Part shown: positions 32,810-44,204 of the stretch, piece by piece
How the letters are laid out: each line of letters starts with the position of its first letter
Position numbering within the stretch: the stretch's first letter is position 1
NCBI GenBank assembly: GCA_928212115.1
Contig: CAKMRJ010000001.1
Span: 178,430,300 to 178,494,299, forward strand
Source of the DNA: Lactuca virosa
Lineage: Eukaryota > Streptophyta > Magnoliopsida > Asterales > Asteraceae
Direction of reading: 5' to 3'
Length of the DNA: 64,000 nucleotides
Notes under the pieces: model-generated
The model's database searches: none
Told to the model about the DNA's origin: nothing
Seen by the model: only the letters and a program-made list of their open reading frames with translations
Program-made: the position numbers and the translations under genes

Positions 32810-33928
32810 ACTCGACGAGTTGGTGGCCCAAATCGTCGAGTAGAGACGGGATCCGCGGGAAGTTTAAGTGACCTACTCGACGATTCGGAGACTGACTCGG
32901 CGAGTAGGTGTTGTTTGAGTGAAACCCTAAATTTGAGGGTTTGCACCCTATTTAAACGCCTTAACTCAGCCTCCATCATCCCTATCACTCCCAGAACACC
33001 TCATATCGAAACTCTTGCCGCTTTGAGTGATCTAAGGCCATTTTTGGTGCTTTTGGGTAGTTTGTGAAGCTTGGAAGGAAGGAAGAAGCTTGGGAATTCG
33101 ATTTGCGGCTTGTAGATCCAGAGATCTTATTCCATCTTCAGCTTAAACAAGGTAAATGCCCCTGTTTTGGTCTTGCATTTGATTGTTCATCTTTAGGGCT
33201 TATATTTTGGGTGCATTTAGGGCTTTCCAAGCTATTTTCGGATTTGTGAAGTGTTTCATGGAGTTCTACTTCCAGATCTGAGTCATTGGAGGGGTCTCAT
33301 GGCATAAAGGTGCCAACTCTATGGCCATGAGAGCCCCATGCATCTTGTAGAACACCTTTTAGGAATTTTTAAGCCAAAGACCCCATGCATGTGCACCAAG
33401 TTTGGAACTTTACGTGTCAAATGGACATTAGGAGGCCAGATCTATGGTTTTGAGGTGTTAAGACCCATTTAAATCGACTGTATAGTAATGGTCATGGAGG
33501 GACTCAACGAGTCGCTCTTGGGACTCGGCGAGTCGTGATGCAATGACCACCAAATCCTTTCTGTGGACGGAACAGTTGTTAGAAAGGAAAAGTCTCGTAT
33601 ATGTTTAGTCATAAAAGGGGACCTAGGAATCATGGGACTCGACGAGTGTATGAACAGACTCGGCGAGTCCAAGGCAATCTCCCAACCTTGAAAATGGACT
33701 CGACGAGTTGTTCATACAACTCGGCGAGTCATAGACTGGACACGTTCTTATGAGGGAGATGAACTCGTCGAGTTGAAGGAAGAACTCGGCGAGTCGGATG
33801 AAGATAGTCCCGATGGTTTGAATGAAGGAGAACTCGACGAGTTCTCGCAAGACTCGACGAGTGGTTTCGGGGTTGGATCGGGTTAGTGGAACATGGACTC
33901 GACGAGTTGGTAGACCAACTCGGCGAGT
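32810..33928. repeat. Paired ACTCGNCGAGT palindrome array
   Basis: Eight pairs of an 11-bp hyphenated palindrome ACTCG(A/G/T)CGAGT, a few with one mismatch. Starts: 32810/32831, 32875/32895, 33502/33523, 33637/33658, 33698/33719, 33763/33784, 33832/33852, 33897/33918. Partners are 20 or 21 bp apart start to start; the last five pairs recur every 61-69 bp. The first site of a pair usually has a central A, the second a central G. Confidence 0.9.
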
Positions 33929-34319
33929 CAGGTCAACGGGGTGTTGACTTTGACCAATGTTGACTTACTTGGTTTAAGGATTGACCCTGGTTAGGGTTGT
34001 TTGTTCTGTTTGATGACTTGAGGGTTGTTGTGTAGGGATTCAGGGGTCGAGGAGATCTGACCTTCACACCGAGGACAGTTCAGACACTACACAACATCGA
34101 TGTGAGTTACCTTCCAGTAGAAGTGGGTCTACGGCACCAGGGCCAGCCCTTTAGTAGATGTTTAGCTGAGATGATTGTCTTTGTGATAATTGTCTGGTCT
34201 GCTATTGTTTGATATGCGAGTATGCTAGTTTGCTTGATATGTGACTATGCTAGTTTGCTATGTTATGTGAGATGGTATTAGTAGGAGGGGACTAGTCCCT
34301 GAATCGGTCGTTAGGACCA

Positions 34320-34550
34320 ATGGGTAGGTCGGACACCCCAGATACGTCTGACAGTATGATAGAGATATGACATTATGTGTTAGCAGTAGGGGGTGAAATA
34401 GTCCCCGTGTTCGGTTGAAAGACTGAAGGGTAGGTCGGTACCCCAGAATAGCCTGACATGGGTAGGTCAGCACCCCAGAATGGCTTGACGCGGGTAGGTC
34501 AGCACCCCAGAATGGCTTGACATGGGTAGGACGGGCACCCCAGAATTGCC
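34320..34550 (+). repeat. Tandem GGTAGGTC-CACCCCAGA units in S2
   Basis: Repeats of about 32-35 bp around GGGTAGGTCAGCACCCCAGA are visible near 34440-34540, with more divergent copies near 34320 and 34430. The unit lies just before the conserved LTR 3' block. Confidence 0.65.
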
Positions 34551-34888
34551 CAGCAGTTTATATGCTATGTGATTGTATGGTATATGGTATGATGGGGGAA
34601 CTCACTAAGCTTTGTGCTTACAGTTTTAGTTTTGGTTTCAGGTACCTCTTCGTCTAAGGGGAAGGAGTCGGCGGTGTAGCAGCGCATCACACACACACAT
34701 GATTTCCGCATGGAGTTTTCTGGGAGTGTACTCTGATTTATTTTACGTTGACAATATGATTTTCAGACACATTGTTATATTTCTGTTTGCAAATGATATG
34801 GCATGGGAAATGTTTTGGTAAACTATGTTGTGGATTACTTAATTAAAAATGAAAAAAATTATGCTTGAAATTGGGATGTTACATTTAT

Positions 34889-35536
34889 AGTCAGATTCCA
34901 GATTTGGGATATACATTCTTTCATGTTCTAATGTGATATAATCACATTATAGCATGTATCACTTCTAGCTACAATCTCCTTACTTTAACAACGATTGTGA
35001 TACTTCTATTGATTGCTTCGATTATCTTTTACTTCAATATTCTGGCTTAAGTCAGATGCTACATCGATCTTGGTTCTCTGAACCACGTAACATACTCATC
35101 TTAGTCGGAATCGATTTGATATGACCACTAGGGTCAGAATAATAATCATCTTCTTAGTCATTACCGACACGATGTAATGACAGACATGAACAAAACATAA
35201 TCAATTACTAGCGCCTTGGTAACCTTGTGACTTTCCCTAATCCAAGTGTGAGTCTTGTGCTTCCGGTAGTATAGGCCTCTACTACCTTTCACACTTACTT
35301 ATACTCGTCCCAACTATTGTCTCTTAGTTCTCCAAGTCACCATACAAGAATTTCACATAGTCATTTAACATATCAGATAACATAACTAAGGTTTATATTA
35401 TTTCTTGAAACGATTACATATGTATTCAAGTTCTCCCTACACTATGCCTCTTATATTAGGCTACACCACATGATAGTATCTATATGGTTACTTTATAGAT
35501 CCTTACTCCTAATCCCTTGCATTGTCACCTGCTTCA
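34889..35536 (-). other. G2 internal DNA 3' of gag
   Basis: About 650 bp with no ORF. The stretch near 35245-35300 (GTGCTTCCGGTAGTATAGGC) resembles leader text located 5' of gag in G1 (about 43405-43440) and in the right-edge Gypsy (about 63420-63450). Here it is 3' of gag, which suggests rearrangement or template switching. Confidence 0.45.
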
Positions 35537-36157
35537 TCAAGGATCATCTGGAATGCTCTCGCCTTTGGCTTTGGCAGCTTTGTTTTTCTTTGGGCATTTC
35601 TTCAAAATATGCCCACCATCTCCACATTCGTAACAGTTCCCGTTGTTGAATGTACAATCTCTGGAATAGTGACCGGTCCTCCCACACTTATAGAAAGTCA
35701 CTTCGCTATCGCATCTTCCGAAGTTCTTCTTCTTGCATTTCTTACACCACTTGGTTCCACCACTACCTCCATACTTTTGGCTGTCCAGGTTGGACTTCAT
35801 GAATCTTCCTTTCTTATCAGATCTTGAGGATACCTTAATCTTCCTCTTTTCTCCCGTCTTATCTTTTTCTAGACCCTTTTCTCTTATCTGGGTCTCTACA
35901 TTCTTAGCTGCTCTAACGAGTGTCTTCAAAGTAGTTGCCAATTTGACTGTTGGGCTAAAGTTTGTTGGCAATCCGATAGCAAACCTATCTATCTTGGACA
36001 GCTCATTAGGCACCAAGTAGGGGAATAACTTCATCCTCTCGGTGAATGTAGTGGCATACTCATCAACACTCATCTTCCCTTTCTTTAGGTTCTGAAACTC
36101 GTTGTTTAGTTCTATCAGTTCTATCTCTGAGCGGTATTGCATTTTCAACTGCTCCAT
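35537..36157 (-). pseudogene. G2 gag, C-terminal part with zinc knuckles
   Basis: 206-residue open frame. The retrotrans_gag body LNNEFQNLKKGKMSVDEYAT and FPYLVPNELSKIDRFAIGLP is clear. A Lys-rich linker leads to a knuckle YKCGRTGHYSRDC (first Cys replaced by Tyr or Phe), preceded by extra Cys pairs CKKC, and to a good second knuckle CYECGDGGHILKKC. It ends ...ESIPDDP with a stop at 35537. Two stops (TAG TAA) at about 36160-36166 separate it from the N-terminal part. Confidence 0.85.
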
Positions 36158-36166
36158 GAATGCTTA

Positions 36167-36616
36167 CTAATACATCCGCATGGCTTCTCCCCATGGCATT
36201 GTATCTGCCAACAACTTCCACCAAATTAAAACTCTGGTCACTAGTTCTCTAATTACAAAGACGGTCTTTTGCTTACCGCTGCAGTTGCAGCTTTCAAATA
36301 CCACTTCCATCTCGGAGATCCAGTCCATAATTTCCACTGGCTTTGGGATTCCATAAATACTTGGTGGTTTGGAACCAAAGAAGTTCTTATACATGCGCCT
36401 ATCCCTGTCAATCCTTCTGTCCGGGTCGTTCCTCCTGACCTCTCGGGGTCCAACTTGACTCACAGTACTGCTGTAATTTCCCTCCTCTGACAGCTCTTCA
36501 TTCAATTCGGGCAGCACAACAGGCATAGTAGGTTCATCCCTATTAAGCAACATTTGCCTCATCTCCTCCCTTTGTTTGGCCATCATAGCGCGAATCAGTG
36601 CTTGGACTCCTGTCAT
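36167..36616 (-). pseudogene. G2 gag, N-terminal part
   Basis: 149 residues ending at the double stop before the next piece. Includes LIRAMMAKQREEMRQMLL, an acidic segment, KNFFGSKPPSIYGIPKPVEI and WISEMEVVFESC, the usual start of the Gypsy gag domain. Same frame as the C-terminal part, so two point changes may account for the break. Confidence 0.82.
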
Positions 36617-37068
36617 CAGAGGCCGCTAATTAGAATTCGAATTTCCATTAGCGTTTATGAATCCTCTTCGAGTTCCCACCATGTCGATCTATATACCAAA
36701 TCAGACATTCGGTGTACAGTGATGAGAATTTGGGTAGGGAAAGCTTTATTTACGATAGACGTATAAATCTCCTTATCATTTCGAAAAGTTAAATGCCAGT
36801 TCTATTATCGTAATTAAATGTTTAGAAATCTGAACACATAAAGTTTCAAGATCCGGTCGGCAACAGGCCATACATCCAATCAAATAATGGCATCACAAAT
36901 CATTTAGTACATAAAATCATTTTACGCATCTTCCCTAAATAAGCTAGTGCTTGTGTCTATTCAGGTGTACTTCCTAAAATATATTAGATACACTCCTCAG
37001 GATCATCACTTATCATTCTAAGTTTAAGTCTAGAAATAAATCATTATTCCTAGTTCGCTTAAACTAAT
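36617..37068 (-). other. G2 leader
   Basis: Noncoding DNA between gag and the PBS; no structure stood out. Confidence 0.5.
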
Positions 37069-37081
37069 GCTCGGATACCAA
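37069..37081 (-). other. G2 primer binding site
   Basis: In minus sense TTGGTATCCGAGC next to the 5' LTR. It matches the 3' end of initiator Met tRNA (TGGTATCAGAGC) except for one position. Confidence 0.75.
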
Positions 37082-37082
37082 C

Positions 37083-39629
37083 TGTGACATCTCCAAATTC
37101 ACGGTCATTTGACAATTTTTATTTATGCTTATTTTAAAAATCAGAGTGTCCATTTTAAAGAATAATATTGTGGGATTTGTTCCAAGAAAACATGATAAAT
37201 ATATTATCAACGCATTTCTGAAGAGATGTATTTTGTTTATATTAAAACTTTGGTATGTCACTGTCAATATAGAAACATAAGCATAAACAGACCTTACATT
37301 CATTTACACTAATGATTTACATCTCCTTTAATCTCTCAGTGTAATGTATCTTCAAATCGACGCATGTGATATAAATAAACTGAGTGGGTCAGGTTGGGAA
37401 ACCTGGTGAGTACACAGGGTTTTTAACCCACAATAATATAGTTAATTTGTTTCTTCATATATTTCATGTCAAACAATTAACCCGGTTACCCATCCCATTT
37501 TCTTCATTTAATCTTCCCTAAATATTTACCCTAAGGGTCATCTCCTACATCGTATTTACCTCTCATCTCCTTACATCACATTTCCTTATATGTTTGTTCC
37601 TAAGGACTTTTCCTAAGGATCATCGCCTACATCGCATAGACAGTACTGATTCGGGGATTAGTCCCTCAATACGTGTCTAGTAAGGGTTAGAGTATCATCG
37701 CATGAATACCTAGTTAAAACATCGCCTGAACTCGTAATTCATAGTAAGGGTTAGAGTATCATCGCATGAATACGTAGTTACAACATCGCTTGAACTCGTA
37801 ATCCATCACCTACAGGTTATGAGCATGTTGGTGTTTCCACATGACTTGATTGGATTAGTCAGTGGTCGCCATCTATACTCTGGTAGATGCCTACATCGCA
37901 AAATCGCTACACTGCAGGTCGAGGTTATGGCATCTCCTCTCCTATCATATCACCTATTTATCATCACCTAGTTATCATCACCTATCTCTCATCACCCGTC
38001 TCTACCCAATACATATTAATAAGTATAAAAATACATATACAGTTTAAATCACGTAAACATGTATAAATCGTTCATCTAGCATAGATATCAGGAACACAGA
38101 TAATAAGCACGTATATCATGTATTCATACTAAATAGTTCATATCTATGTGTAAGATGAAAGTAACTATGCACTCACTTGTTAAAGTGATGACTCGAAATT
38201 CGGACAGCGCTTCGCTTCTAACAATCGTCTTTTCCTTCGAAGAAACCTAGCATTGTTATTGCTAAGTTTTAGTCTAATATTTATTGAGACTAATTAACTC
38301 AAGGTCTACGAGAGATATTGTTTTATAAGTGTTAAACAATACTTTTCAACTACTATGTACAGACAGGGGCCATACATGAAACATCAGAGGGCAGGACAAT
38401 TTTGGCATTTAAGCTATTCTGAAATCCAACAACCCTATGCAGCCCTTCAAACCAAATTCCCAGTACCGCGAGTAGTTAAAAGTTACTATAATAAAACTTT
38501 TTATAATTTATACTTAGCACATATATTGCTTATAGGTTCATAATAACGATAATGAACTTAAATATAAGGTATACTTAAAGAAGGGTAAACATAACTCACT
38601 TACAATGGAGTTTAGCTAGGCACCCGGATCTGCACGGAAAAAAAATTTGAGCCAAAAGCTTTTCTTCTCGGAGCCTTCTAGCGCTCCGGGACTCAAATCT
38701 AACACTTGGGAAGTGCTAGGAAATGGGAGGGGGAGTTTGGGAGTATTGAGAGAGAAAGAATGGGAAAAGGTGTGAGAAAATGAGGTGAATTACGCCTCTA
38801 TTTATAGGATGGAAAAGGGCCAAAACGTCATGTTACTGAGCCCAACACGTCGTGTTGGGGTGCCTGGTGTCATCATCTGATGGCAAGATGTGGGGAAGAA
38901 GCAGTGGCTCAGATCGCGCCACGTGTCACTCGCTGGTCACTCCAAAAACTAATCATCTTCTAAAATCCGTATATTTCGCATACGAGCTCGGTTTTTGACA
39001 TTATTTATATTCATGTGTAGGTATCGACGGGATCTACAACTTTCGTTTAGACTCCGTCGGCTACTTTTAACTTTATTTTTAAAGTTATATTTTAATAGGA
39101 TTAGACAGGTCAAGTCTGTTAAAAACTCATAACATTGTCATCCGACATCCGTTTTCGACTGTTTTTATATCGTTGAGCTCCTATTAATGAGATCTTCAAT
39201 TATCATTTAGGTTGTGTCGGCTAAAAATCGATCGATCTTAAATTCGAATTTCGGGTTGTGCACTGCTACGCTAAATCTTAGCAAAATAATAACTTCCTCA
39301 TACGAAGTCAGATTTGGACTTGCTCTATATGAACGATTTTGGTTTAACATCTACTACGAATTTCATTTAGATTGTTAAGGCTAAAAAGTTGTTTATCAAA
39401 AATTCACTTTTTACGTTACACGGTGTCGTGCCGGTTTAGCCGTAAAATTTTGACAGGTCATAACTTCTTCGTTATAACTCGGATTTCAGTGTTCCTTATA
39501 TCTACGAAATCCTTCTGAAATATAATATAACTTAGTTAATATTATTTATTCCAAATAATCTTCTATCAAAAAGTCATTTTTAACGCTTATTGTCTCTAAA
39601 TTTACTAGCCCGAACCTGTGGGCGTTACA
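37083..39629 (-). repeat. G2 5' LTR
   Basis: 2547 bp, TGTGACATCTCC...GGCGTTACA in plus orientation, clearly homologous to 29818-32388 over its whole length, with scattered substitutions and a shorter minisatellite at 37951-38000. Confidence 0.88.
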
Positions 39630-39634
39630 TGACG

Positions 39635-40761
39635 TGCATGGTATGCAGAGTCCTTGATCTTGGATTTTTTGGTGCTTCAGCCAAGCAGTCTTTGGCAAAG
39701 TGGTTTGCATGACCACACTTGTGACAAATGATCTTTGGTTTTTCTGATTTCGGAGTCTCGTGACATTCTGAGGTATGGTTTGGTGTAGAGATGTTGGGTT
39801 TATAAGCAGGTGGATTTTCTGAAGGTTTAGGAAATGGTTGGGGATTACTGTGATGAGGAGATTGGAAACAGATGTGATATGGTATGTGATACAGATTGAA
39901 GGGACACTTATATTTCATGGAAAGTAAAGCAAACTCTTATTGAAAGCATAGTTTGGAGTCCATTGCTTTAGGGTCGAGGTCTCCATTAAACAGATAGTTT
40001 AAACTAGTAGGAGCAGGTAAAGTTGGTGGAGAGGGTTGAACAGATGGGATAGTTGGGATAACAGCTTTGAAGGGGTCCGAAACAGAAGGGTTCGAGACAC
40101 GAGGATCGAAAGAGATAACAAGGGCAAGAGGACCTCCTGAAAGTTCTCTTAAGGTTTATGCAACATTTGATTCATGACCTTGATGTTTGTCAAACAGCTG
40201 GTAAAGCTTCAACTTCTTCAGAGGTCCATTACTCTGAAGACATGATTTCACATTTCCCCATACTTTACCAAGACTATTGATGAACCTGAGATTGTATTCT
40301 AATGGAGTTCAGAAAATCCCATCAGCTATCATGTTGTTGAGGACGATTCGACATCTGTTAGAGGCAGAGGCAACTGATTCACCTGGAGTTCTGGTGAAAG
40401 TATCGAACTCGTTGACAAAGGAAGTCAAACACTTATCATTCATGTATTCTAATCCTTCGAACAGGTCTTGGAGTGTGTCCCAAATCTCTTTAGCATTTAC
40501 ACAACTTAATGTGCTCAAAGAGAGAAGGAGGAACACCAAACGCCATTTTGGAAAAAGCAATTTGATCTGCATGCAATTTCTCGATGTCATCAACAGTGAG
40601 AGGTGCTTGATGATATTCTTCCTGTCCCATGAGAGTTGCAGCAACATCTCTTACAGTTGGTCTAACAGGAATATGTGGACCTTCTTTTACAGATCTCCAG
40701 ATAGCTTCACCTTTTTCTTTACCAAGTAAAAATCTTTCCATTCTGACTTTCCCATTGTTAT
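39635..40761 (-). pseudogene. C2 gag N-terminal and zinc-knuckle region
   Basis: Reads 40761 to 39635. WKVRMERFL-type text of the Copia gag appears as GKVRMERFLLGKEKGEAIW near 40740. ELVKVLWD/EIWDTLQDLFEG-type text follows at about 40490, in a shifted frame (CVNAKEIWDTLQDLFEG). A CCHC knuckle CHKCGHANHFAKDC lies near 39690-39730. Frame changes near 40500 and stops near 40150 and 39940. The extreme N-terminus is missing because the 5' LTR joins directly to the gag body. Confidence 0.8.
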
Positions 40762-41378
40762 TACTAGAATCAATGTGCAAGGATAAGGTTTGAAAACTCA
40801 AACCTTGAGTTAATATTTAAGATCAATGTCTGATCTTAATTAGATGTTCCAGTCGAGTCTGGTAATACCCGTCAAGACTTGAATGAAATATTCAAAAAGT
40901 ATTCGATATTAAATGAAGTAAACTAGGAGTATAATCAAAGTAAAGACATTAAATGAACAAGAAGAATGCTGTAAAAGATCTTGACTTGAGAGAAAAGTGA
41001 AAGAGATTTAATGAGAATATTTGCTATCTTTGGAGTAACAACTGTGTATTTCTTATCATTCAAAACACTCCTTAAATAGGCTAAGGAGGTACATCGTACA
41101 AACTTTGGAAACATTCCTAGGACTGATTAACAATCAGCTTCTCACAACTGATTATATAAAATATACAAAAAAATAAGTCCTATGAAACGTTACATGATGA
41201 ATAAGATCATAAATAATAAATGTTCAAACAGTCAATCTGATCTCGGATCTTTACTTCACTTCAGATTGATCTTCATCTCGGACTCCATCTCTATTTCAGA
41301 CTTCATCAATCTCGGAAACGGCTGACTTCGGATCTTCATACTTGTGATTGCTAGAGGTTCACTTTTCATGTTTCAACA
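40762..41378 (-). repeat. C2 5' LTR, lacking its last few bases
   Basis: 617 bp homologous to 16326-16942. In minus sense it ends CTAGTA, not CTAGTACTCACA, and runs straight into gag. PBS, leader and gag start are deleted. Confidence 0.85.
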
Positions 41379-42115
41379 AGCTACTGCAACTGTGTAGACA
41401 ACTCCTGCATCTCTGGAGGTGATATGGCTATCGGAGCCGCACTGGAACCACGTCAATCTGAAACTTCACTTACCTTTCTGGTGGCACTCCAGGAAAGTCT
41501 TCCGGGAACACGTCCGGATGTTCCCGAACAACTGACACATCATCCACAGTCACCTTACCCTGCTCCCGGGTATCCATAACATATGTGACAAATCCAAAAC
41601 AACCTTACTAAAGATAGCGCCTAACCCTAGCTGCTGAACATAAAACCGGCCCGCACTGAACACCCTCTCCCTGAATCACCAACTCTCCCCTACTTGGGAT
41701 CCGGATACGCACCAACTGGTGCTCGCAATCAATCATTGCCCCATTGGGGCTCAGCCAACCCATTCCCACAATAACCTTGCTCTCACGCAGGGTAATAGGA
41801 ACCAAATATATCGGATACCGCTCGCTGAACAACTCCAGAACACAATCCCGATGCACCCTAGATACTCGCACCAAAAGATCATTGGCAATCTCAACCTCTA
41901 ATGGACAATCCAGCTCCCCTGGAGCATCGGCAAACCTCTTGCTGAGCGCAAGAGATACAAAAGATCAGGTAGTCCCTCGAATCAAACAATACCAAAGCAG
42001 AGATACCGTTCACAAAGAACGATCCTAAAACAAAACACATAGATATAAGCAGAAAATCAACATAATAAAGAGATAAAGATAAGATAGATACCCGACACCA
42101 CATATGGTGTTGCAC
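41379..42115 (-). pseudogene. G1 protease and RT N-terminus, broken
   Basis: The protease active-site region reads ALVLFDSRDYLIF near 42000; D-S-G is D-S-R. LYPIYLVPITLRESKVIVGM-like text (YLVPITLRESKVIVGMGWLS, DCEHQLVRI) at 41608-41874 is the protease C-terminal part. Towards 41379 the linker SPPEMQELSTQLQ leads into the RT and is cut by C2 there, resuming at 16313. Confidence 0.75.
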
Positions 42116-43230
42116 GAGCCTCCTCAGCTATCAGCTCAAAAGCCCTGCTCCTCGCAATAGGTGCACCTGCCTTGCCCTGGCGGCCATCCGTGATCCTCAA
42201 AGTCACCGGAGCGGGCACTACAACTGGTCCCCCTACTGCTAAACTCAAGAAATTAGCCTTCTTATGGCCCCTCTGATTGCAATGAAAGCAAATCAGATCA
42301 GATACACGGGTAGTGGTGGTGGTGGTGGCAGCAGTGCAATCCTTTGATGTAATGAGCCGTCCTGCTGCACTTGAAGCAATCAGAACCACCCACCCTGGAT
42401 GCGCCATCGTGCACCTTGCCGCACTTGCCACAACGGCCCTGGACCTGCTGGCCTCTCGATCTCGAATAAAAAACCTTAGGCCTCCTTCCCGAACCCTCTA
42501 AACCCTAAACCTGATCCGACTTCCTCTTCCTCTCCATCTCCAAATCTATATCCCTCTCTCTGGCTGTCACTAGCATATGCTCCAGTGTCTTGCAAGTAGA
42601 TCGGCTCACAAACTGCCTGATATCGCTCCTCAACATCTCATGTTACCTCGCCTTTTTCATCTCCTCGTCTGCCACATACTGCGGAACCAATAACACCCTC
42701 TCACGGAACATAGCAGTGATATCCGCTACCGTCTCAGTAGTCTGGCGAAGGTCCTGAAACTCCCTCGCCAACTGTTGGACCTCAATCACAGGTGCAAACT
42801 CGTCGTGAAATCTCATCGCAAAATCCTCCCAAATCATCGACTCAATCGCCTTGCCTCCCAAGGCATGTCTAACCTCCTCCCACCAGTCTCAAGCTCTATC
42901 CTTCAGAAGACATGAATCAAGTCTGACCTTTTCCCCTTCGGGGCAACAATTAGTTCAGAAAGTGTTCATGAGATCTACTAGCCAACACCTGCTCGTAATC
43001 GGGTCCTTCTTCCCAAAGAACTTCGGGGCTTCGCATGCCCGAAACTCACAAAAAGTCAAATTGCGAGCTTCCATCATCACCACCATCTCAGAATGAAAAG
43101 CGCCCAAGCACTCATCCAGAATCTCCATGATACTCTCCTTGACCGTACCAAATATCACATGAGTTTGCTCAAGAATATTGAGTGTAATCTCTGATGAATG
43201 AACTCCCGCATCTAATCATCCACATGTCCG
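42116..43230 (-). pseudogene. G1 gag, broken
   Basis: The gag core at 42643-42861 has MIWEDFAMRFHDEFAPVIEV and AREFQDLRQTTETVADIT. The N-terminal piece at 42955-43158 has KFFGKKDPITSRCWLVDLMN. The zinc knuckle region CFHCNQRGHKKANF near 42260-42300 has lost its last Cys (Phe). Frames shift between pieces. Confidence 0.78.
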
Positions 43231-44192
43231 TCCCTAGAGGCTGAACCTGAACTCTCTTCGGCACCAAAACCACTACCAGATCATCCTTGAGTGACCACCA
43301 TACTGAAACAAAAACCATATAAATCATTAGAACAAACTCAAAGAAAATCCCATACTCTACAATCCCCCTAGTATCATTGTGGCTTTCCTTGACTTGAGTA
43401 CGGATCCTCTGCTTCCAGTAGTACAGACCCATACTACCTTCCACATCCATCCTTACATTCCTCAAGGATCACCCCAAGTCCTCCAGGTCACTACCTTATA
43501 AAACCAACATTTTCAATAAGACAAGGCTCTCATCACTGATTCACCTCCTAGATCCTCTTAGGATAACCACCACACCACTCCACGTCATCAGCTGAAGAAA
43601 GAACTCCCCCTAACACCCTCTAACTAACTCAGGAATACAATTACATATCACTGACAACAGATAATTCTTCGAATGAAAGTTCTCACACTACAACGGTTGG
43701 ACTCAAACAAGAGTTGTACAATAGAGTTAAAACCTAACCTTCTAAAATTATCTAGTATCAATAATATGTAACTTAGCATATTCTCTTACTAGTTAGTTGA
43801 TGTTAATAGGAACTCCTAAAAGTACAAAGCAAGAAGCATTCGAGCATCAAGTAATCAGAATCAAGCATAAACTAATCACGTCATCCTATCACTGATTGAT
43901 CAATACTAGCATGCAAGTCTACAAGTTTATATAGGAGGCATACAAAGGCATCTCCTAGATCCTTGGCCCTAATTTAGCATGCAATTCATAGATTCACAAT
44001 TCAAAGCATAATCATAAAACATGTATAGGTATTTTGGGGAAACTTACTTGAGCTCGGCTGATTGAACACACCACACTACTTTTCTTTTATTAGAAAATCC
44101 TTTAATAAAACTTTAATTTTAAGAAAAATCTACCAAACCCTTAGTTTGATTTCAGACACACCCAAGAGTCTGCCCGAATCCCTCAAACCAAG
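43231..44192 (-). other. G1 leader
   Basis: About 960 bp, no credible gene. The block near 43405-43440 (CTTCCAGTAGTACAGACCC) is shared with the right-edge Gypsy leader. Confidence 0.55.
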
Positions 44193-44204
44193 GCTCTGAT
44201 ACCA
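44193..44204 (-). other. G1 primer binding site
   Basis: In minus sense TGGTATCAGAGC, a perfect 12-nt match to the 3' end of initiator Met tRNA, directly next to L2. Confidence 0.88.

Larger units (their letters stand above)
32752..34883 (+). mobile_element. S2: solo LTR (Gypsy type) in G2
   Basis: 2132 bp, TGTAACACCC...GGATGTTACA, with a perfect TSD TTTAT (32747-32751, 34884-34888). Plus orientation is suggested by a TATA-like CCTATTTAAACG near 32948 and the GGGGGAACTCACTAAGCTTT block near 34594. It carries an array of paired 11-bp palindromes. A ~30-bp block ending GGTAGGTCAGCACCCCAGAA repeats several times at about 34320-34550. Confidence 0.88.
29818..39629 (-). mobile_element. G2: gag-only Gypsy-type LTR element, interrupted by S2
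   Basis: LTRs 29818-32388 and 37083-39629, PBS at the right, PPT at the left, so it is on the minus strand. The internal region is only about 2.6 kb once S2 is removed. It holds gag and no RT, RNase H or integrase text that I can find. Flanks are CGACA and TGACG; both could derive from CGACG. It sits in the C2 gag. Confidence 0.85.
16319..41378 (-). mobile_element. C2: large SIRE/Maximus-like Copia, interrupted by S1 and G2
   Basis: The termini are TGTGAGTACTAG at 16319 and TTTCAACA at 41378, flanked by TSD AGCTC (16314-16318) and AGCTA (41379-41383). It splits the G1 RT between QLQ and ELLDK-type residues. Removing S1 and G2 leaves about 13 kb. Minus-strand order: 5' LTR, gag, protease, integrase, RT, RNase H, spacer, long extra ORF, PPT, 3' LTR. 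Large size, long coiled-coil gag and an extra downstream ORF fit the SIRE/Maximus lineage; lineage assignment is from recollection. Confidence 0.88.

Noticed and set aside
44193..44204. Possible tRNA gene from a tRNA-Met match
   Set aside because: Only 12 nt of the tRNA 3' end, next to an LTR; it is a primer binding site.
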